Program-made: the position numbers and the translations under genes
In this document: one piece after another, positions 56,624 through 64,000 of the stretch
How the letters are laid out: every line of letters begins with the position of its first letter
Position numbering within the stretch: position 1 is the first letter of the stretch
Notes under the pieces: generated by a model
Told to the model about the DNA's origin: nothing
The model's input: the letters and a program-made list of their open reading frames with translations, nothing else
Databases searched by the model: none
Assembly (NCBI RefSeq): GCF_024296685.1
Contig: NZ_CP100763.1
Location: forward strand, 1,612,001 to 1,676,000
Length of the DNA stretch: 64,000 nucleotides
Direction: 5' to 3'
Origin: Natrinema marinum
Lineage (GTDB): Archaea > Halobacteriota > Halobacteria > Halobacteriales > Natrialbaceae

Positions 56624-59600
56624 TCACTCGTCGGCGCCGTCGTCGAACAGCAGCGCGAACAGTTTCCGCTGGGCCAGTCGGAGGTGACGGCTAAACGTCG
56701 GCTGGGAGACTCCCAGCGAGTCGGCGACCTCCTCGCCGGTGTGCTCGCGGGGCCACTCGAAGAAGCCGCCGTAGTAGGCCGCCTCGAGCGTCCGCCGCTG
56801 GCGCTCGGAGAGGTGCTCGCCGAGTCGATCGAACGGGCGCGTCGCTCGCGGCAGCCGGTCCCGTTCCCGGCGCGCGATCAGTTCCGCCCCCGAATAAGTC
56901 CGCTCTATCGCCCGAACGAACGGCCGGACGGCGATCGGCTCCCCGAGTTCGATCGTGAGACGGGTTCGGTCGTCCACCGGCGAAACTGATCGGAGGACGC
57001 CGCCGCGATCGGCGACCGTTCGAGCGATGGTCCGTTCGGTCAGCGCGATCTCGAGGACCGCATCGTCGGTGCCACCGCCGACGACCGACACCGAGTCGAC
57101 GGCAGCGACCGACGCGACCGACTCGCGGGCCGCGTCCGGGTCGGCTACCGCGACCGCACAGAAGACCGTCGAACCACCGGTGGATCGGGGAACGACCGCC
57201 CGAACGTCGAGCGGGCTACCGAGCCGGTGGGCGATCGCCGACAGCGGCTCCGCATCGTCTCGGAGCACGATCTCGAGTTCGGTGATTCGGTCGGCGAGCA
57301 ACGCCTCGGTCGTCTCGATCGCGGCGATGGCGGCGCCGGCGATGGCCGCGAGGTGAGCGCAGACGCGCCGTGTGCGCTCGTCGAAGGCCGACGGCCGGTC
57401 CGCGTACGCGGTGAGCGTGCCGTAGCGCACTTCGCCCGCAGCGACCGGAACGCTCAGCGCGGACCGAAAGCCGCGCTCGAGGAGGCGCTGCCGCCACGCT
57501 TCGTCCGTGTCGGCGTCGGTCGCTCGGGCGCGTGAGTCGGGTCCACGAGGTGAATCGGCGGCGAGATCGTCGACGACGGTCGGTTCGCGGGTGGCCGCCG
57601 CGACCCCCGTCGGCTCGGCCCCCTCCCGGTCCTGCGGAAGCGCCGTCGACTCGAGGAAGGCGCCGTCTCGGCCGGCCCAGGTCGTCGGGACGACCGCCTC
57701 GCGGCCGTCGTCAGCGTGGCCGACCCAGACGAGTTCGATCTCGCCGGCCGACTCGAGCGGCGTCAGCGAAACGACCGCCTCGCAGAGCAATCGCTCGACG
57801 TCCGCGCGCGTCTCGGCGTTCAGCATCGACCGTTCGGCGTCCCACAGCCGTTCCGTCCGGGCCGCGACGGCCTCGAGGTGGGAACGCTCGCGTCGACACG
57901 CTCGGAGATCGGCGGCGTCCTTGAGGCCAGCGAGCGCGACGGTAGCGGCGTCCGAGAGGGTCTCGATCGGGGCGAAATCGAGTCTTTCGAAGGCCAGCGG
58001 CTCCGTACCGGTCGCGAGGACGACGCCGTCGGCCGCGATCGGCACGGCCAGGATCCGCTCCGCGCGGAGGCCGTTGGGACCGAACAGCCGCCGGAGCGCG
58101 CCCCGATCGTAGATCGTCGGGGACCGGTCCTCGAGCGCGTCGGCCAGCGGCGTCCCCTCGGGGTCGATCCACGGGGGCTCGATCGACTCCCCGTCGCCCC
58201 CGGCAACGCGCTCCGCCGCCGCGATCGCGGCCGGTCGAAAGCCGTCGTCGCTGGCGAGATACCAGACGGTGAGATCGGCGTCGGCGTACTCCCGGACGGC
58301 GTCGACGACGGCCGAGCGGACGGTCGACGGCGTCTCTGCCTCGCGAAGGGTGCGGGCGGTTCGGCGCACTGTCTCGAGCGCGGCGGCCGGGGAGCCACGC
58401 CGGTCGCGGACCACGCAGAGCGTTCGGTCGGGGTCGGACAGCGGCGCGACGAACACGTCGACCGGCCGGGAGGCGTCGATCGCGAGGTCGCCGGAGACGG
58501 GGTCCATCCACCTGACGACCGGCGAGCGCGCCCGCTCGCGGACCGCCGACGCGAGGTCGGCGTCGAACAGCGCGGCGAGGTCGCGGCCGATGAGGTCGTC
58601 CGTTCCGGCGAGCTCCCGCAGCGCCGGGTTAGCCAGCCGCACCGTTCCGTCCTCGAGGACGGCGACGCCGTCGTCCAGCGCGTCGACGACGGACTCGAGG
58701 AGGGCGAGCCGATCCCGGTCCGCCGCGGCCGCGGCGTCGGGGCCCCGGTCGCTGGCGCGGATCGAGACGCCGTCCGCTCCGGGGTGGATGTCGACGGTGA
58801 GCGGTCGCTCGAACGAGTCGGAGGCCGCCTCGAACGAGACCATCGACTCCGTCGCCCGGGCCTCGCGAACCCGATCGGCGAGCGCGCCGGCGAGGCCGTC
58901 GGGCAACAGATCCCAGACGACGGTTCCGGTGGGAATCTCGCGGCCGGGGCCGCGATCGGAGCGGGCGTCCGCCTCGCGGCCGTCGCCGGGGGCGAACAGC
59001 GACAGCGCCGCCGCGTTCGCGTACTGTAGCTCGTCCCGCGGGCCGATCGCGAAGACGGCGTCCTCGAGCCGATCGATTCCGGCCCGTACGGCGTCGTCAA
59101 CGGCCGAGTCGGCCGCCGGAGCGCCCGTGTCCGTGATGACGATTCCCTCGACGGCCGGATCCGCGAGCCGGTTGGTACAGGAAAGCGCCGAGACCCGCCA
59201 GGTGCCGTCGGCGCGGCCGAGCCGACAGGTGACGCGCTCGGTCGTCCCGACGGGTGCCGCCGCGACGGCGTCGATCGTCTCGGTCACCGCCTCACGGTCG
59301 TCCGGATGAACGATCCGAGTGAGCGACGCCCGCTCGAGTTCGGCCGGCGTGTATCCGAGCCGCGACTCGACCGCGGGCGTCGCGTACGCGACCGCCCCGT
59401 CGGCGTCGACGACCCAGACGACGGCGTCGGCGCGCTCGAGGATCGAGCCGGAACGGCGGCGCGCGTCCGCCGCTGCGAGGCGATAGCGTTCGCGCTCGGC
59501 GGCGGTCCTGACGCGCGCCGTAAACACCGCCTCGGACGCGTGCCGGTCGACGACATCGCTCGCGCCGGCCTCGAGCGCCCGGTCGGCCTCGTCCTCGTCG

Positions 59601-59878
59601 GCGACGGCGACGATCGGTCGTCCGTCGGCGCGGTCGGCCAAGCGCTCGAGGGTCGATGTCGCCGCCGAGGCGTCCGCGGCCCCGTACGGACAGACGAGAC
59701 AGTGGACCTCGCGGTCGGCGAGGCGCTCGCCGGCGGCCACGACGGACCGCGCCCTGAGCAGCGACCCGCCCTCGAACCCCGCCTCGAGGGCGGCCATCGC
59801 GTCGTCTGCCGATTTCGAGTCGCCGACGACGAGAACGCGCGGAGCGTCGCCGACGACCGTCGTCGCACCGTCGCTCAT
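56624..59878 (-). CDS. Large multi-domain Bat-type regulator (receiver-like, PAS, GAF, HTH_10)
   Basis: 1084 residues. A receiver-like N-terminus (about 13-125, RVLVVGDSKSADDAMAALEA) is followed by PAS domains (AVVWVVDADGAVAYATPAVE, DAVFAIGPRDELQYANAAAL, LDDGVAVLEDGTVRLANPAL). Then come GAF-type regions (about 520-660 and 700-850), a BAT domain and the C-terminal HTH_10 (LSERQRRTLEAAYYGGFFEW, EEVADSLGVSQPTFSRHL). It should integrate redox, light or ligand cues and control genes directly. The receiver-like part has no clear phospho-acceptor pattern. It is alone with the smaller HTH_10 gene. Confidence 0.9.
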   Translation of the reverse strand: MSDGATTVVGDAPRVLVVGDSKSADDAMAALEAGFEGGSLLRARSVVAAGERLADREVHCLVCPYGAADASAATSTLERLADRADGRPIVAVADEDEADRALEAGASDVVDRHASEAVFTARVRTAAERERYRLAAADARRRSGSILERADAVVWVVDADGAVAYATPAVESRLGYTPAELERASLTRIVHPDDREAVTETIDAVAAAPVGTTERVTCRLGRADGTWRVSALSCTNRLADPAVEGIVITDTGAPAADSAVDDAVRAGIDRLEDAVFAIGPRDELQYANAAALSLFAPGDGREADARSDRGPGREIPTGTVVWDLLPDGLAGALADRVREARATESMVSFEAASDSFERPLTVDIHPGADGVSIRASDRGPDAAAAADRDRLALLESVVDALDDGVAVLEDGTVRLANPALRELAGTDDLIGRDLAALFDADLASAVRERARSPVVRWMDPVSGDLAIDASRPVDVFVAPLSDPDRTLCVVRDRRGSPAAALETVRRTARTLREAETPSTVRSAVVDAVREYADADLTVWYLASDDGFRPAAIAAAERVAGGDGESIEPPWIDPEGTPLADALEDRSPTIYDRGALRRLFGPNGLRAERILAVPIAADGVVLATGTEPLAFERLDFAPIETLSDAATVALAGLKDAADLRACRRERSHLEAVAARTERLWDAERSMLNAETRADVERLLCEAVVSLTPLESAGEIELVWVGHADDGREAVVPTTWAGRDGAFLESTALPQDREGAEPTGVAAATREPTVVDDLAADSPRGPDSRARATDADTDEAWRQRLLERGFRSALSVPVAAGEVRYGTLTAYADRPSAFDERTRRVCAHLAAIAGAAIAAIETTEALLADRITELEIVLRDDAEPLSAIAHRLGSPLDVRAVVPRSTGGSTVFCAVAVADPDAARESVASVAAVDSVSVVGGGTDDAVLEIALTERTIARTVADRGGVLRSVSPVDDRTRLTIELGEPIAVRPFVRAIERTYSGAELIARRERDRLPRATRPFDRLGEHLSERQRRTLEAAYYGGFFEWPREHTGEEVADSLGVSQPTFSRHLRLAQRKLFALLFDDGADE

Positions 59879-60118
59879 CGGAGTGCCACCACCGAGCGAC
59901 CGATTCCCGCCGGCCGGGTGTGCGGTCCCGAGTGGCGCTGCTCGCTCGACGCGTCCATGTGTCGCTGTCGGTCCGGCGGACCGAGCGCCGAGCGGCCCGG
60001 ACCGCGAACGAGGGACCCGGACACGACGGCGGCCGACTTGCAGTCTCGCTGCATACGTATCGATCCCGTATCAGTACCCAGTACGGTGGTACGAGTCGCC
60101 GTCACCTGACGGCGGAAG

Positions 60119-60541
60119 TCAGGACTGGTCCCGAACGGTGACCACCGGCACCGGCGCGTTTCGGACGATCTCTTCGGCGACGCTCCCCGAGATCAGGTGA
60201 TCGAGCCCCGATCGGCCGGCCGTCCCGACGACGATCATATCGATCGAGTTCGCCTCCGCGACGTCGACGATCTGCTCTTGGGGCACGCCCGGACGGATCT
60301 CCGTCGTCGCCTCCACGCCCTCGCGAGCAGCCGCCTCCGCGGCCTCCTCGGCGGCCCTCGCGGCCTCGTCTTCCGGATCGTGGCGTAACCGGTCCTCCGT
60401 GTCCTCGGCCTGGGGCCCCTCTTCGGACACCGATAGCACGTGCAGCGTCGCATCGAGCTGGGCCGCCAGTTCGACCGCGTGGTCGGTCGCTCGACGAGCC
60501 GGGTCGCTCCCGTCCGTCGCGAGCAGCAGATCCTGATACAT
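60119..60541 (-). CDS. UspA family universal stress protein
   Basis: 140 residues, one Usp domain. MYQDLLLATDGSDPARRATD opens the ATP-binding fold, and VVGTAGRSGLDHLISGSVAE then IVRNAPVPVVTVR closes it with the G-x2-G-x9-G-S nucleotide pattern. A charged, Ala/Glu-rich insert (EDRLRHDPEDEAARAAEEAA) lies mid-protein. It probably binds ATP and helps in stress survival. The ATG at 60541 is chosen over a longer ORF. Confidence 0.92.
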   Translation of the reverse strand: MYQDLLLATDGSDPARRATDHAVELAAQLDATLHVLSVSEEGPQAEDTEDRLRHDPEDEAARAAEEAAEAAAREGVEATTEIRPGVPQEQIVDVAEANSIDMIVVGTAGRSGLDHLISGSVAEEIVRNAPVPVVTVRDQS

Positions 60542-60624
60542 CGCTACTCGCCCCATTCGTCGGACAGGCGCATACATCCCAGACCTGCCGTTGCCTGCCG
60601 GTTTTTCACCCTTCGGAACGGCGC

Positions 60625-60756
60625 TCAAAAGACGACGGTCCACGTATGCCCGCAGCGTCGACACTCGAACTGCCGCTGCAACCCGGCATCGATCAGCGAT
60701 CGATCGACCTCTTCGCCTGCCTTCTCGAGACAGCTCGGACAGCGGTGTCGGCTCAC
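60625..60756 (-). CDS. 43-residue zinc-ribbon protein
   Basis: Too short for usual ORF cut-offs. It reads MSRHRCPSCLEKAGEEVDRS, then LIDAGLQRQFECRRCGHTWT and VVF: a CPSC/CRRC zinc ribbon like those of TFIIS-type or Zn-ribbon transcription proteins. The start is GTG at 60756, with a TATA-like tttatc (60781-60786, minus strand) 25-30 bases upstream, so it is probably leaderless. No partner is obvious. Confidence 0.7.
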   Translation of the reverse strand: MSRHRCPSCLEKAGEEVDRSLIDAGLQRQFECRRCGHTWTVVF

Positions 60757-60829
60757 GATCCGTACTGGTGCCCGACCGGCGATAAACACTCACCCTTGGC
60801 AATTTGGATTAACTATAATTCAGCTGCGA

Positions 60830-61513
60830 TTATGGTATCTGAATTACCTCGAGGACGACGATCGCGAGGTAGAGCTGGCCGATACCGGCGACGATCATGA
60901 CCGCGCCCGCGAGTCGCTTGAGCGGGCCGGCGTAGGCCGCCAATCGCCCCGCGCCAGCGACGAGGCCCATCCCCGTCGCGACGGTCAGCGAGATCATGAG
61001 CACGACGAGGCTGCCGACGTACGTCCCGAGGAGGACGCTCGCCGAGACCACGGGCAACGAGAGCGCGCGGGTGACGACGCTCAAGAACACCGGCGCGACA
61101 CAGCCCGCTGCCGCCAGCGCGTAGCCGATGCCGAAAATCGCGAAGCCGAACACGCTCGAGCGCCGCTTCGGGAGCGGGATGGTCAACGAGGGCGCGCGGT
61201 CGGTGACGACCAGAAGGCCGAACACGAGGAGAACGACGCCAGCGACCACCTCGAACAGCGTGACGGACGAGAGCGCGGAGTAGCCGACCCAGAACGCCGC
61301 CCCGAGCAAGGCGGTAAACGTCAGCAGGACGCCGAGGCCGGCGATCAGTCCCCGGCTCAGTGCGCCGCCGAGCGACGCGCGCTCGCCGTCGGTCTGGCTC
61401 ACGTAGAAGCCGACGTATCCCGGCAGGAGCGGGAATGCACACGGCGAGAAGAAGGTGCCGATGCCGGTCGTCAGGCCGAAGATCGCCGAGCCGACGAGCG
61501 CCGCGTCGACCAT
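60830..61513 (-). CDS. ccdA: CcdA/DsbD-type thiol-disulfide transporter
   Basis: 227 residues with six membrane helices. GTFFSPCAFPLLPGYVGFYV in helix 1 and AAAGCVAPVFLSVVTRA in helix 4 hold the two conserved Cys-Pro-type sites that pass electrons across the membrane. It would deliver reducing power to the TlpA-like protein encoded just upstream (one base apart). Together with SCO1 this points to cytochrome c or CuA-centre maturation. It is last in a three-gene operon. Confidence 0.9.
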   Translation of the reverse strand: MVDAALVGSAIFGLTTGIGTFFSPCAFPLLPGYVGFYVSQTDGERASLGGALSRGLIAGLGVLLTFTALLGAAFWVGYSALSSVTLFEVVAGVVLLVFGLLVVTDRAPSLTIPLPKRRSSVFGFAIFGIGYALAAAGCVAPVFLSVVTRALSLPVVSASVLLGTYVGSLVVLMISLTVATGMGLVAGAGRLAAYAGPLKRLAGAVMIVAGIGQLYLAIVVLEVIQIP

Positions 61514-61514
61514 C

Positions 61515-62102
61515 CTACTCGCCTCCGGCCGCGACGGCCTGCTCGATGCCGGCGACGAGTTCGTCCGCGGTTTTGATTCCCGTCTCGCGCCACCGGAGGG
61601 TTCCCGAGGCGTCGACCGCGACGGCGACCGGATACTGGCTCGCCCAGTACCGGGACGTGAGCTTCGCGGTCGGATCGAGGCCGATCGTCCAGTTTCCGTC
61701 GTGCTCTCGCCACCACGTCGAGAGCTCCGACGCGTCGATCGACCGGCCGAACGGTTCGTTAGTCACCGACAGGAAGACGACGTCGTCCGAGACTCGAGCG
61801 TGTGCGTCCGCCAGCGCGTCCATCTGTTTCTCGCAGGGCGTACACCACGTCGCGAAGAAGTCGACGAAGGTGGGCTGTCCCGGCGCCGGCACCTGAACGG
61901 TGCCGGCCTCGCTCCCGCGTGCGTCGACCGTCTCTATCTCGAGGGGGTCGAACTGCTTCCCGACGAGCCCGGACGACCCGTCGGCGTCGGAGCCGTCGCC
62001 GGAGCCGCCGGTGTCGAGATTCCCGCCGGTGGCCGCGAGCGCGCCGGCACCGGCGACGATGCCCGCGCCACCGAGTCCGGCGAGGAGCTCGCGTCGGCGC
62101 AT
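61515..62102 (-). CDS. TlpA/ResA-like thioredoxin-fold protein
   Basis: 195 residues. A Tat-like N-terminus (MRRRELLAGLGGAGIVAGAG) and a Gly/Ser/Asp linker lead to the thioredoxin fold with FVDFFATWCTPCEKQMDALA (CxxC, about 107-110). It is probably exported and held at the outer face of the membrane, where it reduces Cys pairs of cytochrome or CuA partners using electrons from CcdA. It starts two bases after the SCO1 stop. Confidence 0.9.
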   Translation of the reverse strand: MRRRELLAGLGGAGIVAGAGALAATGGNLDTGGSGDGSDADGSSGLVGKQFDPLEIETVDARGSEAGTVQVPAPGQPTFVDFFATWCTPCEKQMDALADAHARVSDDVVFLSVTNEPFGRSIDASELSTWWREHDGNWTIGLDPTAKLTSRYWASQYPVAVAVDASGTLRWRETGIKTADELVAGIEQAVAAGGE

Positions 62103-62104
62103 CG

Positions 62105-62875
62105 TTAGCTATCGACCCCGACGACCGTGCGCGTGTCCTCGACCATCACTTCGGTGTTGATCCGTTCGTTCTGGGTAGCGGCCCTCGGATACGCTCGCTC
62201 GACGATCCCGCGGTCGTTGACGAGGGTGACCAGCGAGAAATGCGTGAACATGTACTCGCCGTGGTCGTGGCTCATCGACTCGTTGCCCGACGACGAGTTC
62301 GTCGATTCGCTCGTCGACGTGTTCGCGTTCGGCATCTCCTCGGTCCGCCGGAGTGGGAGCCCGAACGTGTCGGTCATGATCGATTTGGCGTCCTCGTTGG
62401 TCTCGGGTCGGAGGAAGTGCCAAGTTTCGGCCTCGTAGTCGATGCCCATCTGCGCGGCGAACGATCGGAGGGCCTCCGGCGTATCGCGGTTCGGATCGAA
62501 CGTCATCGCGACCAGCCCGACGTCGTCCGTATAGCCCGTCTCGGCGGCGTCTTCCTGTATCCGGTGGAGGTGCTGGAGCAGCGTGGGACAGGCCCCGTCC
62601 GGACAGGAGGTGTAGATGTGCGTCATCACGAACGGGCGCTCCCCGACGAAGTGCTCGAGCGTGATGGCTTCCTCCTTGAGCGGGTCCCGGATCGAAAACG
62701 ACGGGAACTCATCGCCGTAGATCGGATACGAGGGATCGCCCTGCTCGTACTCCGGCGGGTCGAGAACGGTCTCGGTGTCGTTGCTTCCGTTTCCGCCGAG
62801 CGCGTCGCCGAGACAGCCGGCCGCGCTCGCGAGCCCCGCGACGCCGAGCGAGCCGAGATACGTCCGCCGGTTCAT
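62105..62875 (-). CDS. SCO1/SenC-family copper chaperone lipoprotein
   Basis: 256 residues. The signal MNRRTYLGSLGVAGLASAAG followed by Cys is a twin-Arg-like signal with a lipobox. The thioredoxin-like SCO fold has THIYTSCPDGACPTLLQHLH, where the copper Cys pair is spaced C-x4-C, one more than the usual C-x3-C; FTHFSLVTLVNDRG supplies a candidate copper His. A Ser/Asn/Thr-rich insert lies near 180-205. It should load CuA of a terminal oxidase. First gene of the SCO1-TlpA-CcdA operon, divergent to the lipoprotein at 63032. Confidence 0.87.
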   Translation of the reverse strand: MNRRTYLGSLGVAGLASAAGCLGDALGGNGSNDTETVLDPPEYEQGDPSYPIYGDEFPSFSIRDPLKEEAITLEHFVGERPFVMTHIYTSCPDGACPTLLQHLHRIQEDAAETGYTDDVGLVAMTFDPNRDTPEALRSFAAQMGIDYEAETWHFLRPETNEDAKSIMTDTFGLPLRRTEEMPNANTSTSESTNSSSGNESMSHDHGEYMFTHFSLVTLVNDRGIVERAYPRAATQNERINTEVMVEDTRTVVGVDS

Positions 62876-63031
62876 ATCGAACTCGAGGGAGCCCCCGATC
62901 AAATGCTCGTTGGTTCATTTCACGAAGCGGGTCCGTCGGCTCCGACCGCGAGCCGACTGTGAGTCGGCGCACTCGCGGCGTTCGACCCCCGAACCAACAG
63001 GCGTTTTGTCGCCCGTTTCCAAGATCCGCCG

Positions 63032-64000
63032 ATGAACCGCCGGTCTTTCCTCCGTGGTACAGCCGCAGCCGGAGCCGCCGGCACCGTCGGGCTCGCCGGC
63101 TGTCTCGAGCGGCTCGGCTTCGAAGAGCAATCCGCCTGGGCGAACCCCCCGCTCGTCGAGGATCGGCCCGACGCCGTCTACCTCCCGGCCTCCCGCGAGG
63201 AGATGGGCATGTACGGCATGGCGACCGACGGCGATTACGCCGCCATGCTCACCTACACGTTTCCGCACCGCTTCTGGATCGTCAGCGGCGGGAAAGAGTT
63301 GGTCGAGGTCGACACCGACGACAGCCTCCACCTCATGTTCTCGCTTTGGGACCGCAAGACCGAGACCGTGCTGCCGGTGAACACGCGCCTCGAGATCCTG
63401 CAGGACGGTTCGCCGGTCGACATCGGCGTCTCCTCGCTGTGGCCGATGCTCTCCCAGCGGATGGGCTTTCACTACGGCGATAACGTCCGGCTGCCGGGGG
63501 AAGGCGAGTACACGGCCCGGATCACGGCCGGTCCCGTCGCGCTCGAGCGGACCGGCGCGTTCGAGGACCGGCTGGGCTCGCGGGCGACGCTCGAGATCGA
63601 TTTCGAATATGCGCGGTCGGACATCAACGGGCTCTCGTTCGAGACGATCGACGAGAGCGAGCGCGGCAGCCGCGACGCGTTGCCGTTGATGAACCACGAC
63701 GGGGACGACTCCGGCGGCCGACCGATGGGACGGGGAACCCCGGTCGAGGACCTCCCCGGCGAACTGCTCGGGACGAAACGCAGCGGCGACGCGGTGCTTC
63801 CCGCGCTCGCGTCCGACGCCGCCCGGTTCACCGACGGGGGCGCTTACCTGGCGGTCTCTCCCCGAACGCCGTACAACGATCTTATCGTTCCGTTCACGTC
63901 CCTGTCCGCGACCGTCGAACGCGACGGCTCGGTCGTCGCCGAGGGAGCGCTCACGGAGACGCTCGACGGCGAGTACGGCCACCACTACGGGCTCGCGGTC
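63032..64000 (+). CDS. Tat lipoprotein related to Tp34/P19 iron-transport proteins (3' partial)
   Basis: 323 residues visible; the frame runs off the window. The signal MNRRSFLRGTAAAGAAGTVG then LAGC is a Tat lipoprotein signal. The mature part has MGMYGMATDGDYAAMLTYTF with three closely spaced Met, PHRFWIVSGGKELVEVDTDD, and MGFHYGDNVRLPGEGEYTAR, which resembles the YGDNV-LP pattern of periplasmic iron (or copper) proteins such as Tp34/P19 (PF10634). Met and His ligands fit metal binding. It is divergent from the SCO1 operon. The C-terminal half (about 220-323) is a second domain not assigned here. Confidence 0.75.
   Translation, partial: MNRRSFLRGTAAAGAAGTVGLAGCLERLGFEEQSAWANPPLVEDRPDAVYLPASREEMGMYGMATDGDYAAMLTYTFPHRFWIVSGGKELVEVDTDDSLHLMFSLWDRKTETVLPVNTRLEILQDGSPVDIGVSSLWPMLSQRMGFHYGDNVRLPGEGEYTARITAGPVALERTGAFEDRLGSRATLEIDFEYARSDINGLSFETIDESERGSRDALPLMNHDGDDSGGRPMGRGTPVEDLPGELLGTKRSGDAVLPALASDAARFTDGGAYLAVSPRTPYNDLIVPFTSLSATVERDGSVVAEGALTETLDGEYGHHYGLAV

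Noticed and set aside
57716-59029. Long frames on both strands within the Bat-type regulator gene
   Set aside because: Only the 1084-residue minus-strand frame shows PAS and HTH_10 motifs.

Overview
The window is 64 kb of a haloarchaeal chromosome (class Halobacteria, probably Natrialbales; the order is an inference). The evidence is high GC, strongly acidic proteins, a TFB, Bat-type HTH_10 regulators, Tat signals with haloarchaeal lipoboxes, many ATGA gene overlaps, and lineage families such as DUF7344, DUF7563, DUF7282 and DUF5786. No rRNA, tRNA, CRISPR array or insertion sequence was seen. Two genes run off the edges.

Layout. 1-6.6 kb: the end of a secreted DUF7282 protein packed with N-glycosylation sequons, two DUF7344 membrane-anchored HTH proteins, a DUF7563 zinc-finger protein, an ArsR-like HTH, a PadR regulator and a DUF1616 membrane protein. 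7.0-12.4 kb: an overlapping five-gene operon whose first four products match the four enzymes that make UDP-2,3-diacetamido-2,3-dideoxyglucuronic acid (N-acetyltransferase, aminotransferase, oxidoreductase, nucleotide-sugar dehydrogenase), followed by a GT2 glycosyltransferase. 12.4-21.6 kb: DUF354 protein, GT4 glycosyltransferase, response regulator, an oxidoreductase/DUF362/epimerase operon, a polysaccharide deacetylase and an alkaline-phosphatase-superfamily enzyme. 21.6-25.3 kb: sensor kinase and an arsenic resistance set. 25.5-37.1 kb: PP-loop protein, polytopic membrane protein, three secreted beta-helix paralogues and an asparagine-synthase-like protein. 37.5-44.6 kb: third DUF7344 protein, TFB, a broken PQQ-repeat lipoprotein, an XPB-type helicase and a HerA-like ATPase. 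44.7-48.6 kb: a second surface-polymer locus (DegT-like PLP enzyme, second phosphatase-superfamily protein, FemAB-like acyltransferase). 49.3-54.6 kb: GlmM, GlmU and GlmS, which together make UDP-GlcNAc, the precursor of the nucleotide sugar made at 7-11 kb. 55-64 kb: DUF5786, two Bat-like regulators, UspA, a small zinc ribbon, and an SCO1/TlpA/CcdA set beside a Tp34/P19-like lipoprotein.

The most interesting signal is regulatory. The 8-mer ATAACAAA occurs nine times, always between genes and always pointing at the next gene. Eight of the nine targets are surface-polymer or membrane genes and the ninth is the PadR regulator. In most cases it sits where a TATA box would lie for a leaderless transcript. 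At two of these promoters the leaderless start would open a short upstream ORF that overlaps the main start codon as ATGA, and a third has a similar ORF further from the motif. This looks like a dedicated promoter class for a surface-polysaccharide regulon that I do not recognise. Secondary signals are a shared promoter for the three beta-helix genes, a dispersed composite palindrome near two of them, and an archaeal glmS leader with a short ORF and a hairpin.
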